Positions 7,911 through 15,803 of a stretch of DNA of 34,114 nucleotides are shown one piece after another. The first letter of the stretch is position 1. Each line of letters starts with the position of its first letter. The notes beneath the pieces are model-generated. The model was not told the DNA's origin, did not search any database, and was given only the letters and a program-made list of their open reading frames with translations. The stretch lies in contig JACSRP010000170.1 in NCBI GenBank assembly GCA_014879665.1, positions 1 to 34,114 on the forward strand. Reading direction: 5' to 3'. The stretch comes from Anaerolineae bacterium. Its GTDB lineage: Bacteria; Chloroflexota; Anaerolineae; Aggregatilineales; Phototrophicaceae. Position numbers and translations under genes: made by a program.

Positions 7911-9257
7911 ATGAAGATCACGTTTGAAGCTACGCTATCAGTTGCAGATTTACACCGGCATATCCCACACATATTCGAAGTGCCGCCCGGTACAACCCAG
8001 ATCCATGTAGAATTTTCATATTCGCCACGCTACAGCCAGGGGCAAGAAAATCACAATCAAATGAGCTTATCCATTGCCGACCCTGCGGGGCCGCGCGGCG
8101 TTTATTACTTGATACGTGATTATGGTATCAATATTACTGAAGCCCGATGCACACCCGGCTTTAATGCTGGCCCGGTACGTCCCGGTCAATGGAATGTGGA
8201 AGTTGATACTTATCGGCTGCTCCCTCCCGATCCTATTACCTACACTATTGAAGTCACATTGTCGTCTGATCCAATTCCTGATCCCATACAAACGTATGAG
8301 AAAAAGCAGATCGCTTCGCGCGGGCCAGGCTGGTATCGTGGGGATTTACACGCGCACAGCTTGCATTCTGATGCCAGTTGGGATGTTCCCGATCTAGTGC
8401 AATACGCGCGTGATCATAAATTAGATTTCATCACACTGACTGACCACAATACCGTTTCCGGGCTGCCACAAGTTGAAAGCCTGGCAGGTGATGATCTGCT
8501 GACGATGGGTGGTATGGAGCTGACTACTTATTATGGTCACGCCGTTGTGCTGGGCACACGCAAATGGTTCGAGTGGCGTTTAGATACAGATGACCACTTC
8601 ACCATGCCCCAACTTGCAGATCGGGTATTGGCAAGCGGAGCGTTATTTGTGACTGCTCACCCGATGGCTCCCGGCGATCCGGAATGTTCGGGCTGCCACT
8701 GGGAATATGAAGATATGCTGCCCGGCAACTCTCCTGCTGTAGAAATCTGGAACGGCGGTTGGAGTCCATACAATCAAATGACCGTGGAAATGTACTATCA
8801 ATGGCTGAACGAGGGACACAAAATCTCGGCAACCGCTGGCTCGGATATGCACGGCCCGCCCGATCCGGATCGGCGTGGTGGTCGCAACGTGGTTTACGCA
8901 GAAGAACTGAGTGAAGAAGCAATTTTAGAAGCTGTACGTAAAGGCCGCTCGTATATCAGCGCAGGCCCGGACTTGATTTTAAGCGGACAAACGCAATCAG
9001 GCATTGAAGCCATCAACGGCGATACCCTGCCCCCGGAAGCGGCTGTCATTTCTGTGCATTGGTCAGGTGCCCACGAGGGGGATATTCTCCGTTTCAATGT
9101 CAATGGCCGCACTCTGGAAAAGCGCCCGATTCAAGCTGCGGGCGAGGCATCATGGACGCTTGAGCCGGGGCAAGCCAAATGGTGTAACGTCGAAATTCGA
9201 GACGCGCAAAATGAAATGTGGGCAATTACCAATCCCATCTATTTTGGGGATCGCTAA
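7911..9257 (+). CDS. CehA/McbA-family PHP-domain metallohydrolase
   Basis: A 448-residue protein. ATG at 7911 lies 10 bases after the ATPase stop; the longer open frame back to 7812 would overlap the ATPase and is rejected. Residues 1-130 form a beta-rich N-terminal domain. From about 140 a PHP domain carries GDLHAHSLHSD (D145, H147, H149), TDHNT (D178, H179), E203, H210, TAHP (H250) and SDMH (D312, H314), so the usual multi-metal site appears intact. A C-terminal beta domain follows from about 370. PHP proteins hydrolyse phosphoesters. The CehA/McbA branch includes carbaryl hydrolase and many uncharacterised members. As the last gene of the importer operon it may act on the imported compound or on a phosphorylated product. 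No signal peptide, so probably cytoplasmic. Specific substrate unknown. Confidence 0.82.
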   Translation: MKITFEATLSVADLHRHIPHIFEVPPGTTQIHVEFSYSPRYSQGQENHNQMSLSIADPAGPRGVYYLIRDYGINITEARCTPGFNAGPVRPGQWNVEVDTYRLLPPDPITYTIEVTLSSDPIPDPIQTYEKKQIASRGPGWYRGDLHAHSLHSDASWDVPDLVQYARDHKLDFITLTDHNTVSGLPQVESLAGDDLLTMGGMELTTYYGHAVVLGTRKWFEWRLDTDDHFTMPQLADRVLASGALFVTAHPMAPGDPECSGCHWEYEDMLPGNSPAVEIWNGGWSPYNQMTVEMYYQWLNEGHKISATAGSDMHGPPDPDRRGGRNVVYAEELSEEAILEAVRKGRSYISAGPDLILSGQTQSGIEAINGDTLPPEAAVISVHWSGAHEGDILRFNVNGRTLEKRPIQAAGEASWTLEPGQAKWCNVEIRDAQNEMWAITNPIYFGDR

Positions 9258-9272
9258 CCTGTGAGATCCAAT

Positions 9273-9314
9273 CCGCACTTGCCGCCTAAAATGGTGCCGC
9301 AAGTGCGGGTTTAT
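9273..9314 (+). terminator. Rho-independent terminator of the region A operon
   Basis: CCGCACTTGC (9273-9282) pairs perfectly with GCAAGTGCGG (9299-9308) around a 16-base loop, followed by a short T-rich tail (GTTTATT). It lies 15 bases after the PHP gene and before the convergent DeoR-family gene. Confidence 0.75.
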
Positions 9315-9372
9315 TGTACTCACACGGGAAACTGTGACTCTATTTTATCGGGGACAGACCAGCGTAAACCAG

Positions 9373-10152
9373 CTATACAATTTCCACGAATATGCCGCGC
9401 TCATGGAATAACTGTAAAGTAGCGGGGGAAATACCTTTATCGGTGATGAGCGCATCAATTGATTCAATCGGGACCACTCGAACGAGTGCCGTTTGCTGGA
9501 ATTTGCTGCTGTCTGCAACGACAATCACATGATGCCCAACATGAATGAAGGCGCGTGCAATTTCGGCCTCTTCGGCGCTTTCGGCGCTTAACCCACGTTG
9601 AGGGGAAATCGCCTTTGTGCCTAAGACCACCTTGTCCACCTGAAGTTCAGATAAAATCAAGCGCAGCAGCGTTCCACGCACCGCAAATTCAGCCGGATCG
9701 ATCATCCCACCCAGCATGATCACTTTATGATTCCCCTGTCGCATCAGTTCGTTGGCGACAAAAAGTGAATCGGTGATAATCGTCAGATTCGCATGTTCCC
9801 CCAATTCACGCGCAACCGCCAGCCCGGTACTGCCGCCCATCAAAAGCACCGTCTCGTTATTTTGAATCCTGCTGGCCGCCGCCTGCCCGATACGCCTCTT
9901 GATCTCAGCATTTTGTTCCTGCCGATGCAATATTGGGGACTCGCTGGTCGCAACGGCATGAACACGCATAGCGCCACCATGCACCCGGCGTATCATGTTT
10001 CTTGCCGCCAGCGCCGCCAGATCGCGCCGCGCTGTCGCTTCGCTCACCTCAAATGATTCGCTAATTTCAGCAACCGTTAGCGTGCCCCGCTGCTCTAAAA
10101 TCTGAGCGATTCTTTCCTGCCGTTCTAATCCGAGAAGTTCTGTATTCGACAT
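9373..10152 (-). CDS. DeoR-family transcriptional regulator (AgaR/GlpR-like)
   Basis: About 259 residues. An N-terminal DeoR winged helix (LERQERIAQILEQRG, then LTVAEISESFEVSEATARRD and VHGGAM, residues 9-62) is followed by the DeoRC sensor domain. That domain resembles sugar-phosphate isomerases and has an ETVLLMGGSTG phosphate-binding loop. DeoR proteins of this kind are usually repressors released by a phosphorylated sugar of the pathway they control; AgaR of the galactosamine pathway belongs here. It is the last gene of the GH4-kinase-aldolase-amidohydrolase operon, so autoregulated pathway control is likely. Start is uncertain: ATG at 10152 has GGGG 4 bases upstream, while in-frame ATG (10179) and GTG (10182) would add 9-10 residues without a better ribosome site. 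Confidence 0.88.
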   Translation of the reverse strand: MSNTELLGLERQERIAQILEQRGTLTVAEISESFEVSEATARRDLAALAARNMIRRVHGGAMRVHAVATSESPILHRQEQNAEIKRRIGQAAASRIQNNETVLLMGGSTGLAVARELGEHANLTIITDSLFVANELMRQGNHKVIMLGGMIDPAEFAVRGTLLRLILSELQVDKVVLGTKAISPQRGLSAESAEEAEIARAFIHVGHHVIVVADSSKFQQTALVRVVPIESIDALITDKGISPATLQLFHERGIFVEIV

Positions 10153-10209
10153 GCTGCCCCGGTCTCGCCTAGATACCATCACATAGTATTCTTCAATTCC
10201 ACCCGGAAA

Positions 10210-11262
10210 TTATAATGCGCGTTTGCCAAAAATACGGGTGGCGTTGTCGTAATATACTTTACGCAGCACCTCATCGGGCAAATGTAAGCCGTAAATATAC
10301 CAGCGCCCCTGCCCCGGTATTTCGCTTGTACCATAATTGAAATACTCATCATCGGTTTCTAAGAAACGATAGTACAACCGGTAGGCATCCAATTCCGGCC
10401 CGGCATCAATTCCGAAGAGTATTCGATCTGCATAGTCCAGAAAGAAGCGGCGCGCGGTGTACGGCTGGCGGCCAAGCTCACTAATGCGCGCGCTGATGTC
10501 TATCATAAAATTCGGGCAGTCATCTAGCATCTTCCCCACCCAACCCAGATTTTCGGCATAGCAGCCAACATGCGCGCCAATAAAAATGGTATTTTGATGC
10601 CGGGTGACCAGGGATTTGAAATCATTCATCAATTTCATGAATGGCGGAAATGGCGGGCTGGGGAACTGCCAGTCAGGATGCCTGTTCAGTTCTTCAAATC
10701 GCTCGTTAGTGCTGTCCAGCGGATCGAAAAAGGCCGCCGGATCGGCAATATGGATCAGCACTGGAAGCTTAAGCTCACCGGCTGCCGCCCACAAAGCATC
10801 CAACCTTGGATCGTCTATCGAAGCCAACTGCTGATGCTGGTCGCGCACCGATAAGCCGAAGGGCTTCCAAATTTTCAAGCCATCTGCGCCGCGCGCCGCC
10901 TGAGCGCAAAGTTGTTTTGCCGCCCAGTCGCCAAAGTGATCGCCATATTCCGGCCATTTCGGCCAGTCAACGCCGCCAAACATAAAGAATCGTTCTGGAG
11001 CATGTGCCTTTATCTTATCAAGATGGCGATGCAGAGTTTCTTCACCCCAGCCACCATCAAGATCAACGTAGGCTTGTACATGCGCGGCATCCATAGCATC
11101 CAGCAATTCATTGATTGGCCGCTGATCCCACCCACCGCCGAACGGCTCAGAAAGATGATTGTGCGCATCAATCACCGAAAAACGCGGCGTCAGGATACTG
11201 GTTTCTTTCACGACTAGCTTTGGACGGGGAATAAACTCACTCAGATAAATATCGTTGGTCAT
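10210..11262 (-). CDS. Amidohydrolase-family metal-dependent hydrolase (Amidohydro_2 type)
   Basis: A 350-residue TIM-barrel hydrolase. The metal-binding motif DAHNH (residues 32-36) sits on strand 1. It is followed by GLKIWKP near 128-133, a barrel histidine in LIHIADP (H171), IGAHVG (H231) and a late FGIDAG aspartate (D286). This order matches amidohydrolase-2 proteins such as decarboxylases, lactonases and related TIM-barrel hydrolases. It is not a NagA-type deacetylase, which has a different architecture. The gene lies 17 bases after the aldolase stop in the same operon, with the DeoR gene after it. Its place in a galactosamine/tagatose route is not obvious; it could remove a substituent from the sugar or act on a side product. 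Substrate not identifiable from the sequence. Confidence 0.78.
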   Translation of the reverse strand: MTNDIYLSEFIPRPKLVVKETSILTPRFSVIDAHNHLSEPFGGGWDQRPINELLDAMDAAHVQAYVDLDGGWGEETLHRHLDKIKAHAPERFFMFGGVDWPKWPEYGDHFGDWAAKQLCAQAARGADGLKIWKPFGLSVRDQHQQLASIDDPRLDALWAAAGELKLPVLIHIADPAAFFDPLDSTNERFEELNRHPDWQFPSPPFPPFMKLMNDFKSLVTRHQNTIFIGAHVGCYAENLGWVGKMLDDCPNFMIDISARISELGRQPYTARRFFLDYADRILFGIDAGPELDAYRLYYRFLETDDEYFNYGTSEIPGQGRWYIYGLHLPDEVLRKVYYDNATRIFGKRAL

Positions 11263-11279
11263 AGTCCTACACTCATTCG

Positions 11280-12260
11280 TTAGCGCCCAATCTCATTCCG
11301 ATAGATTTCATGCCAGTTTTCACTATTGCCCGGCGGAGCATAAAAATCCGTCCATGGGCGGGCATCACGTTCTACGATTTTGCGCAGTCTTTCAACGCGC
11401 CGCGCCCCCTCATCGTTTAGAAAAGTCGCCCGCGCTTCCGGGGAGAGCGGAATCGCTTCTTTCCAGATCGCCCGTCCACCGACGAAGCCGCTTGCGCCCG
11501 CTTTACAAGCAACCGTCACCTGCCGCGTATAAGCATCAAAATTCACGCCAGCGCTCAAGAGCGTCCATGGTACCGATGATGCCTTACTCACTGCTTCGCA
11601 TGTGCTTCGCCAGACAGATTCGTCCGCATCATGGGCCACGTTGACCGGAAACTCCAGCTTCAGCACATCCACCCCCAACCGGCTCAAGCGATACGCCGTT
11701 TCGCGCACAATGCGCGGACGATCAGCAGCAAATTCGGCGCTGTCGGCCTTTACACCGGCATTAATGCTGTAACTTAGCGGCTCAACGAACAGGGGAATAT
11801 CCTGACTGCGGCACTCCGCCGCGACATGCATAATCGTCCCATCAATTTCATCCGTTATAGCTCCCGCATCGGGATGGTAATAAACCAGCAGTTTAACGGC
11901 GGATGCGCCCATTGCCCGTATCATGCCAACATCCCAACCGGGGATGAAATCAATTCGGCGCTCCTGAGGCGATCCTGCATAGCCGGTTTTCTCCAGCGCC
12001 ATCAACAGCCCGCGCCCACCGGGCATGGCGAGAGCCGCATCTAATCCGTAAACGGGATCGAGCAGTACTGCCGTCACCTGCGGGGCGAGGATGCTGACCA
12101 CTTCCGCCTTTATTTGTGACGCTTGCGCGAACGTGGCGTCTTCTGGCAGCATGATCCGGTAATTACCGCGTTGATCAAAGGCGAGGATCGAAAATGTGTA
12201 ACTGTCGCTACTGCACGCTTTCAGCCCGCGCCATTTTCCGGGGGTGAGCATATCCCTCAT
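11280..12260 (-). CDS. LacD-like class I aldolase (tagatose-1,6-bisphosphate aldolase family)
   Basis: A 326-residue protein whose ATG (12260-12258) shares its first base with the kinase stop (TGATG), indicating translational coupling. The longer frame to 12353 overlaps the kinase and is rejected. Family landmarks are AFDQRGNYR (27-35), VLLDPVYG (65-72), KLLVYYHPD with K123 (123-131), FVEPL near 158-162, VLKLEFPV with the Schiff-base lysine about K201, and a closing AGASGFVGGRAIW phosphate-binding loop. LacD splits tagatose-1,6-bisphosphate into dihydroxyacetone phosphate and glyceraldehyde 3-phosphate. The related YihT acts on sulfofructose-1-phosphate, and sequence alone does not exclude such a variant. 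The adjacent PfkB kinase and AgaS-like enzyme favour the tagatose route. Length and motifs are complete. Confidence 0.82.
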   Translation of the reverse strand: MRDMLTPGKWRGLKACSSDSYTFSILAFDQRGNYRIMLPEDATFAQASQIKAEVVSILAPQVTAVLLDPVYGLDAALAMPGGRGLLMALEKTGYAGSPQERRIDFIPGWDVGMIRAMGASAVKLLVYYHPDAGAITDEIDGTIMHVAAECRSQDIPLFVEPLSYSINAGVKADSAEFAADRPRIVRETAYRLSRLGVDVLKLEFPVNVAHDADESVWRSTCEAVSKASSVPWTLLSAGVNFDAYTRQVTVACKAGASGFVGGRAIWKEAIPLSPEARATFLNDEGARRVERLRKIVERDARPWTDFYAPPGNSENWHEIYRNEIGR

Positions 12261-13210
12261 CACTGTTCCCATTCTGCAATTTGTCCCCAAACAAGCTGTT
12301 CTGTCAGCGCGGCAGTTGCGCCGCCCACTTGCAGCGTCGCCTGTGCGCCACACGCAGCGGCAAAACGCAGCGCAGATTCAAGAGTTTCGCCGCGAATTTG
12401 CCGAGCATAAATGAACCCGGCATTAAAGGCATCTCCCGCGCCGGTGGTATCCACTGGCTGAATCATAAATGCGGGGACATGCACCACCGTCACCGCGTCA
12501 TCTCGCCCATCTGTATAGGCAGCGGCGCCGCGCTCCCCGCGCTTGATAATGAGCGTTCCACTCACAGCCCGTTTCAGTATTTCAGCGCTCTCCGCCAACG
12601 CGGCGGCCTCATCCTCATTGGGCAGGAAAATATCGGTGTGAGAGAGCACCCCGGCGAGATACGGGTTTCTCATCCACTGTTCGGCTGGATCCCAACCAAC
12701 ATCTAGCGAGGTAGTTACACCCGCTTTATGCGCCATCTGGAAGATAGCCGCTAGCTTCGGCTGAAGGCCGATTTGCAGGAAGAATGAACCGACGTGCAAG
12801 TGTGTATACGATGATAATAGTTTCGGCGTAATACTCCGCCCATCGAAAACAGCAATCGTGCCGGGGTAAGTGAGCAAAGCGCGATCATGCACATAAGTCA
12901 GCGCAATTGTAACACCGGTAGGCGTATCCACGATCTGTACGCCATCTGTATGTATGCCAAAATGATGCAGTTGTTCCAGCACAAAACGGCCAATATCGTC
13001 ACTGCCGATCATGCCCGTAAATGCCACTGCATAGGCCGGATCGTCGGCGCCAAGCACCGCCAACCGCGCAGCAGTAATTGCCGATGAGCTGCCTAATGCC
13101 ATAGTGAAGCTAGAGCCTATCAGTTCCCGCCCCGGAATAGGGAGCGAAGGCAGCCCGGAAAGGATCAGATCAGCGTTTAATTCGCCGGCTACGAGGATGT
13201 GCCGCATCAT
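12260..13210 (-). CDS. PfkB-family carbohydrate kinase (putative tagatose-6-phosphate or ketose kinase)
   Basis: A 316-residue ribokinase-fold protein. The C-terminal ATP/anion-hole motif DTTGAGDAFNAGF (254-266) is intact and includes the catalytic base D260. The N-terminal substrate motif is slightly unusual: the common G-G pair appears as ALGSSSAITAARLA (38-51). The segment LPNEDEAAAL (196-205) is the usual PfkB interdomain signature. Family members phosphorylate ribose, fructose, fructose-1-phosphate, tagatose-6-phosphate, 2-keto-3-deoxygluconate or fructosamines. Immediate coupling to a LacD-like aldolase suggests it supplies the bisphosphate, that is, it acts as a tagatose-6-phosphate kinase, but a free-ketose kinase is possible. 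It lies 26 bases after the GH4 gene. Confidence 0.82.
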   Translation of the reverse strand: MMRHILVAGELNADLILSGLPSLPIPGRELIGSSFTMALGSSSAITAARLAVLGADDPAYAVAFTGMIGSDDIGRFVLEQLHHFGIHTDGVQIVDTPTGVTIALTYVHDRALLTYPGTIAVFDGRSITPKLLSSYTHLHVGSFFLQIGLQPKLAAIFQMAHKAGVTTSLDVGWDPAEQWMRNPYLAGVLSHTDIFLPNEDEAAALAESAEILKRAVSGTLIIKRGERGAAAYTDGRDDAVTVVHVPAFMIQPVDTTGAGDAFNAGFIYARQIRGETLESALRFAAACGAQATLQVGGATAALTEQLVWGQIAEWEQ

Positions 13211-13236
13211 TTTCGCCCGTTTATGAAACTTTGCAT

Positions 13237-14547
13237 CTAACTATTCATCCAATCTGGCAAATACGCAGCCTCAGTCACTGCCATTTCATCGAACATCTGG
13301 CGAATTTCTGCTGGTGAGCAAACAGCGGCGGTGAGCGGATCAAGCATCAGCGCATAAAACGCGGCTTCCCGATTGCGATCAAGAACCGCAGTTGCGACTA
13401 GATCGTGAACGGCCATATGCGCCTGATCCAGCGCTGCCAGCTGCGTAGGCAGCGCGCCAAAATAAGTCGGCTGAATACCATCACCATTAACCAGACAGGC
13501 CACTTCAACCACGCCACCTTCGGGTAAATTCGTGATCAATCCGGTGTTTTTGACATTGCCATAAATGACCGTCGGCGTATCAGACTCTATCGCTTGCATG
13601 ATATGTGAGGCATATTCTACGCCACGCTCAAGATCAAGCTCAGCCTCACCGCTCACCATCTGGCGAACTTCTTCAGCAGCTTCCTCACGCCAGCGCGGCC
13701 AATGATTCGCGTAGAAACCGGTCTCTCCCAGATACTCCGGGCGCGTGTATTTCTCAATCAGATCCGGACGCTTGCGAAAATAAGGTGTGTACTCTGAAGA
13801 ATGGCCGCTGCTTTCGGTGACGAATGCGCCCAGATGGAGCATGGTTTCAAAGCGTATCGGATCCTGTTCATAAATGGCGGGGTCTTTCGCAAGTTCGCGT
13901 AAACGCGGATACATATCTTCTCCGTTGTAGGCGAGATCAACCAGCCATGCCAGATGATTGATGCCAGCAGCGCGATATTTGAGTTCCTTTATAGGTAAGC
14001 CCAGGTACCCCGCCAGTACCTCGGCGGTATATTGTATAGAATGGCATAGGCCAACAATTGGCAGCGAAGATGCGCGAATACCAGTCAGGCAGGTTAAAGA
14101 CATCGGATTGGTGTAATTTATGACCAACGCCTGCGGGGCAAAATGTTCAACGTCACGCAGAATATCTATCCATGCAGGCAGAGTACGCAGCGCCTTAAAA
14201 ATGCCGCCCGGCCCGATAGTATCGCCAATACACTGGTTCACGCCGTATTTCATTGGAATGTCAAAGTCATGGCGCACATTTGCCAGCCCGGCAACCTCGA
14301 TGGTATTGATCACATAGTCGGAATTGGCAAGCACCTTCGTCCGGTCAACTGACGCTTCAACCTTCCAACGCCGCCCTGTTTCCGAGATCAACTTTTCGGC
14401 GATCTGATGCGCCAGTTCCAATCGCTCCGGTTCAATATCCACCAGCGCGAAAACACCCTCCTCAAGGCCGGGCGTGACCAGCACATCACGCATGATTTCA
14501 TAGGCGAAAACCGCGCTGCCAGCACCAATAATTGTCACTTTTATCAT
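13237..14547 (-). CDS. Glycoside hydrolase family 4 (NAD+/metal-dependent, alpha-galactosidase-like)
   Basis: A 436-residue cytoplasmic enzyme. ATG at 14547 is chosen over the longer frame because AAAGGA lies about 11 bases upstream and the protein then opens directly with the NAD-binding fold (VTIIGAGSAVF, residues 4-14). Other GH4 landmarks are QCIGDTIGPGG (105-115), NYTNPMS (144-150), GLCHS with the metal ligand C168 and neighbouring H169, and AAGINHLAW with the ligand H198. The C-H-S form is typical of GH4 alpha-galactosidases and alpha-glucosidases acting on unphosphorylated sugars; 6-phospho-glycosidases have C-N-[VI]-P. Catalysis uses transient oxidation at C3. First gene of the leftward operon. 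In this context it may cleave imported short galactosaminides or galactosides. Confidence 0.88.
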   Translation of the reverse strand: MIKVTIIGAGSAVFAYEIMRDVLVTPGLEEGVFALVDIEPERLELAHQIAEKLISETGRRWKVEASVDRTKVLANSDYVINTIEVAGLANVRHDFDIPMKYGVNQCIGDTIGPGGIFKALRTLPAWIDILRDVEHFAPQALVINYTNPMSLTCLTGIRASSLPIVGLCHSIQYTAEVLAGYLGLPIKELKYRAAGINHLAWLVDLAYNGEDMYPRLRELAKDPAIYEQDPIRFETMLHLGAFVTESSGHSSEYTPYFRKRPDLIEKYTRPEYLGETGFYANHWPRWREEAAEEVRQMVSGEAELDLERGVEYASHIMQAIESDTPTVIYGNVKNTGLITNLPEGGVVEVACLVNGDGIQPTYFGALPTQLAALDQAHMAVHDLVATAVLDRNREAAFYALMLDPLTAAVCSPAEIRQMFDEMAVTEAAYLPDWMNS

Positions 14548-14607
14548 AATCTGAACGTCCTTTGTGAATACAATGAACGAATATGCGCACTTTAGCACTA
14601 TTCCCTG

Positions 14608-14636
14608 ATATTATCGCGGAAAAATTTGCATTGCAA
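14608..14636 (-). promoter_or_regulatory. Promoter of the GH4-kinase-aldolase operon
   Basis: On the minus strand TTGCAA (14636-14631), 17 bases, then TAATAT (14613-14608). Predicted start near 14601, about 54 bases before the GH4 ATG. The -35 box shares one base with the -35 box of the opposite promoter. Confidence 0.6.
14626..14636. promoter_or_regulatory. Palindrome TTGCATTGCAA at the shared -35 regions
   Basis: An 11-base palindrome with a single central base. Each half is the -35 box of one of the two divergent promoters, so RNA polymerase cannot easily occupy both at once, and one regulator bound here would shut both operons. Confidence 0.5.
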
Positions 14637-14654
14637 TCAAGTTGACAGTATATT
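14626..14654 (+). promoter_or_regulatory. Promoter of the SIS/transport/GH114 operon
   Basis: TTGCAT (14626-14631), 17 bases, TATATT (14649-14654). Predicted start near 14661, 38 bases before the SIS gene. The -35 box is weak, which would suit an activated or inducible promoter. A TTTCATGAAA palindrome (14655-14664) covers the expected start, and TTTCGAGC follows at 14671. DeoR-family operators often contain spaced TTTC elements, so this is a candidate repressor site. Confidence 0.5.
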
Positions 14655-14698
14655 TTTCATGAAATGGTCAGTTTCGAGCAAAATCGCTCAAGGTATAG

Positions 14699-15712
14699 AT
14701 GATGCAGTGGGATCACACGAGCAGTGAAATTTCCACCCAGGTTGAAGGTTGGCAGGACGCGCATCAGGCGGTAGATGCTGCGGTGGACGATCTGAAATAT
14801 CTGTGGCGGCAAGGGCAGTATGATGATGTGATTTTTACAGGCTGTGGATCTACCCACTATCTGGCGATGTCTGCCGCGAGCCTCTTTCAGCAGGCGGTGG
14901 GCATTAGTTGCCGTGCCGTCCCCTCATCTGAAATTCTCCTCCACCCAAGGCAAGTTTATGGCCGGGGCAAGCCCCTGTTAGTCGCCATATCCCGATCTGG
15001 CGCAACCACTGAGACCATACAAGCGGCTGAAAAATTCAAAGCTGACTTTCAAAGCGATGTGATCGTCATTTCCTGCTACGCCGATAAGCCATTAAATGCG
15101 TTCGCCACCCTCAATCTGGCTGCCTTCGCAGGGCAGGAAATCAGCATTGCTCAAACGCGCTCATTCTCGTCCATGCTTGTGATGGCTGAAGGGTTGGCGC
15201 AGGTCATTTCAAATACCTTCTCACCCCGGCAGTTCTCAAACACACATAACGCGCAGGTAGCAGCGCTGCGTGAACAGGCGCTGAAATATGCCGACCCGGA
15301 GCAATTCCAGCGGGTATTCTATCTAGGCAGCGGCGCGCTGCATGGGCTGGCATGTGAAGCCATGCTCAAAATGAAGGAAATGTCGCTAACCAGCGCTGAA
15401 GCCTTTCACCCGATGGAGTTCCGCCACGGGCCGAAATCAATGATTGACGAACAAACTTTAATCGTCGGGCTGCTTGACGCGCACACTTACAACGCTGAGA
15501 TCGCCGTATTGAACGAAATGCGCGCGCTTGGCGCGGCAGTGGTCACACTTTCGCCGGATACACACACCGACATTCGGCTTGAAGGTCATCAACAGCGGCC
15601 ATCTATCGTGCATTACATGCCGTTCTTGCAGTGGCTGGCTTACCAGCGCGCAGTGAACAAAGGGCTTAACCCGGATGCACCGCGGCATCTGGATCAGGTT
15701 GTCATCCTATAA
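14699..15712 (+). CDS. AgaS-like SIS-domain sugar-phosphate deaminase/isomerase
   Basis: A 337-residue double-SIS protein. It has TGCGST (47-52), the phosphate-gripping SRSGATTET (98-106), an AQTRSFSSM segment near 157-165 and the late FHPMEFRHGPKSM block, the AgaS/GlmS-type active-site region. AgaS converts galactosamine-6-phosphate to tagatose-6-phosphate and ammonia. Related SIS enzymes act on glucosamine-6-phosphate or fructosamine-6-phosphates. Position supports the AgaS role: it heads the rightward operon opposite a PfkB kinase and a LacD-type aldolase, which would take tagatose-6-phosphate to triose phosphates. ATG at 14699 (a second ATG follows at once) has AAGG five bases upstream. 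It is only distantly similar to the SIS gene at 94-1113, so the two probably serve different sugars. Confidence 0.82.
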   Translation: MMQWDHTSSEISTQVEGWQDAHQAVDAAVDDLKYLWRQGQYDDVIFTGCGSTHYLAMSAASLFQQAVGISCRAVPSSEILLHPRQVYGRGKPLLVAISRSGATTETIQAAEKFKADFQSDVIVISCYADKPLNAFATLNLAAFAGQEISIAQTRSFSSMLVMAEGLAQVISNTFSPRQFSNTHNAQVAALREQALKYADPEQFQRVFYLGSGALHGLACEAMLKMKEMSLTSAEAFHPMEFRHGPKSMIDEQTLIVGLLDAHTYNAEIAVLNEMRALGAAVVTLSPDTHTDIRLEGHQQRPSIVHYMPFLQWLAYQRAVNKGLNPDAPRHLDQVVIL

Positions 15713-15733
15713 CAGCAGATTCATGGGTATTAC

Positions 15734-15758
15734 GGGGCGCAGCAGCCAGCGCCCCTTT
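15734..15758 (+). terminator. Short GC-rich hairpin between SIS gene and binding-protein gene
   Basis: GGGGCGC (15734-15740) pairs with GCGCCCC (15749-15755) around an 8-base loop, followed by TTTAA. With only three T residues it is probably an attenuator or mRNA-end protector rather than a full stop. Confidence 0.55.
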
Positions 15759-15803
15759 AAGCAAAGTGTACCGTGTATATTTTTCATAAGGAGGACCGTA
15801 AAA

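Noticed and set aside
9320..9337. TCACA-N8-TGTGA inverted motif resembling a Crp site
   Set aside because: The half-sites point outward with the wrong spacing, and it lies between two convergent genes with no promoter to serve.
11280..13210. Sulfoquinovose pathway (YihT/YihV-type aldolase and kinase with a DeoR regulator)
   Set aside because: The families overlap, but no YihS isomerase, YihU reductase or GH31 sulfoquinovosidase is present, and the AgaS-like and GH114-like genes point to galactosamine. Kept only as an alternative.
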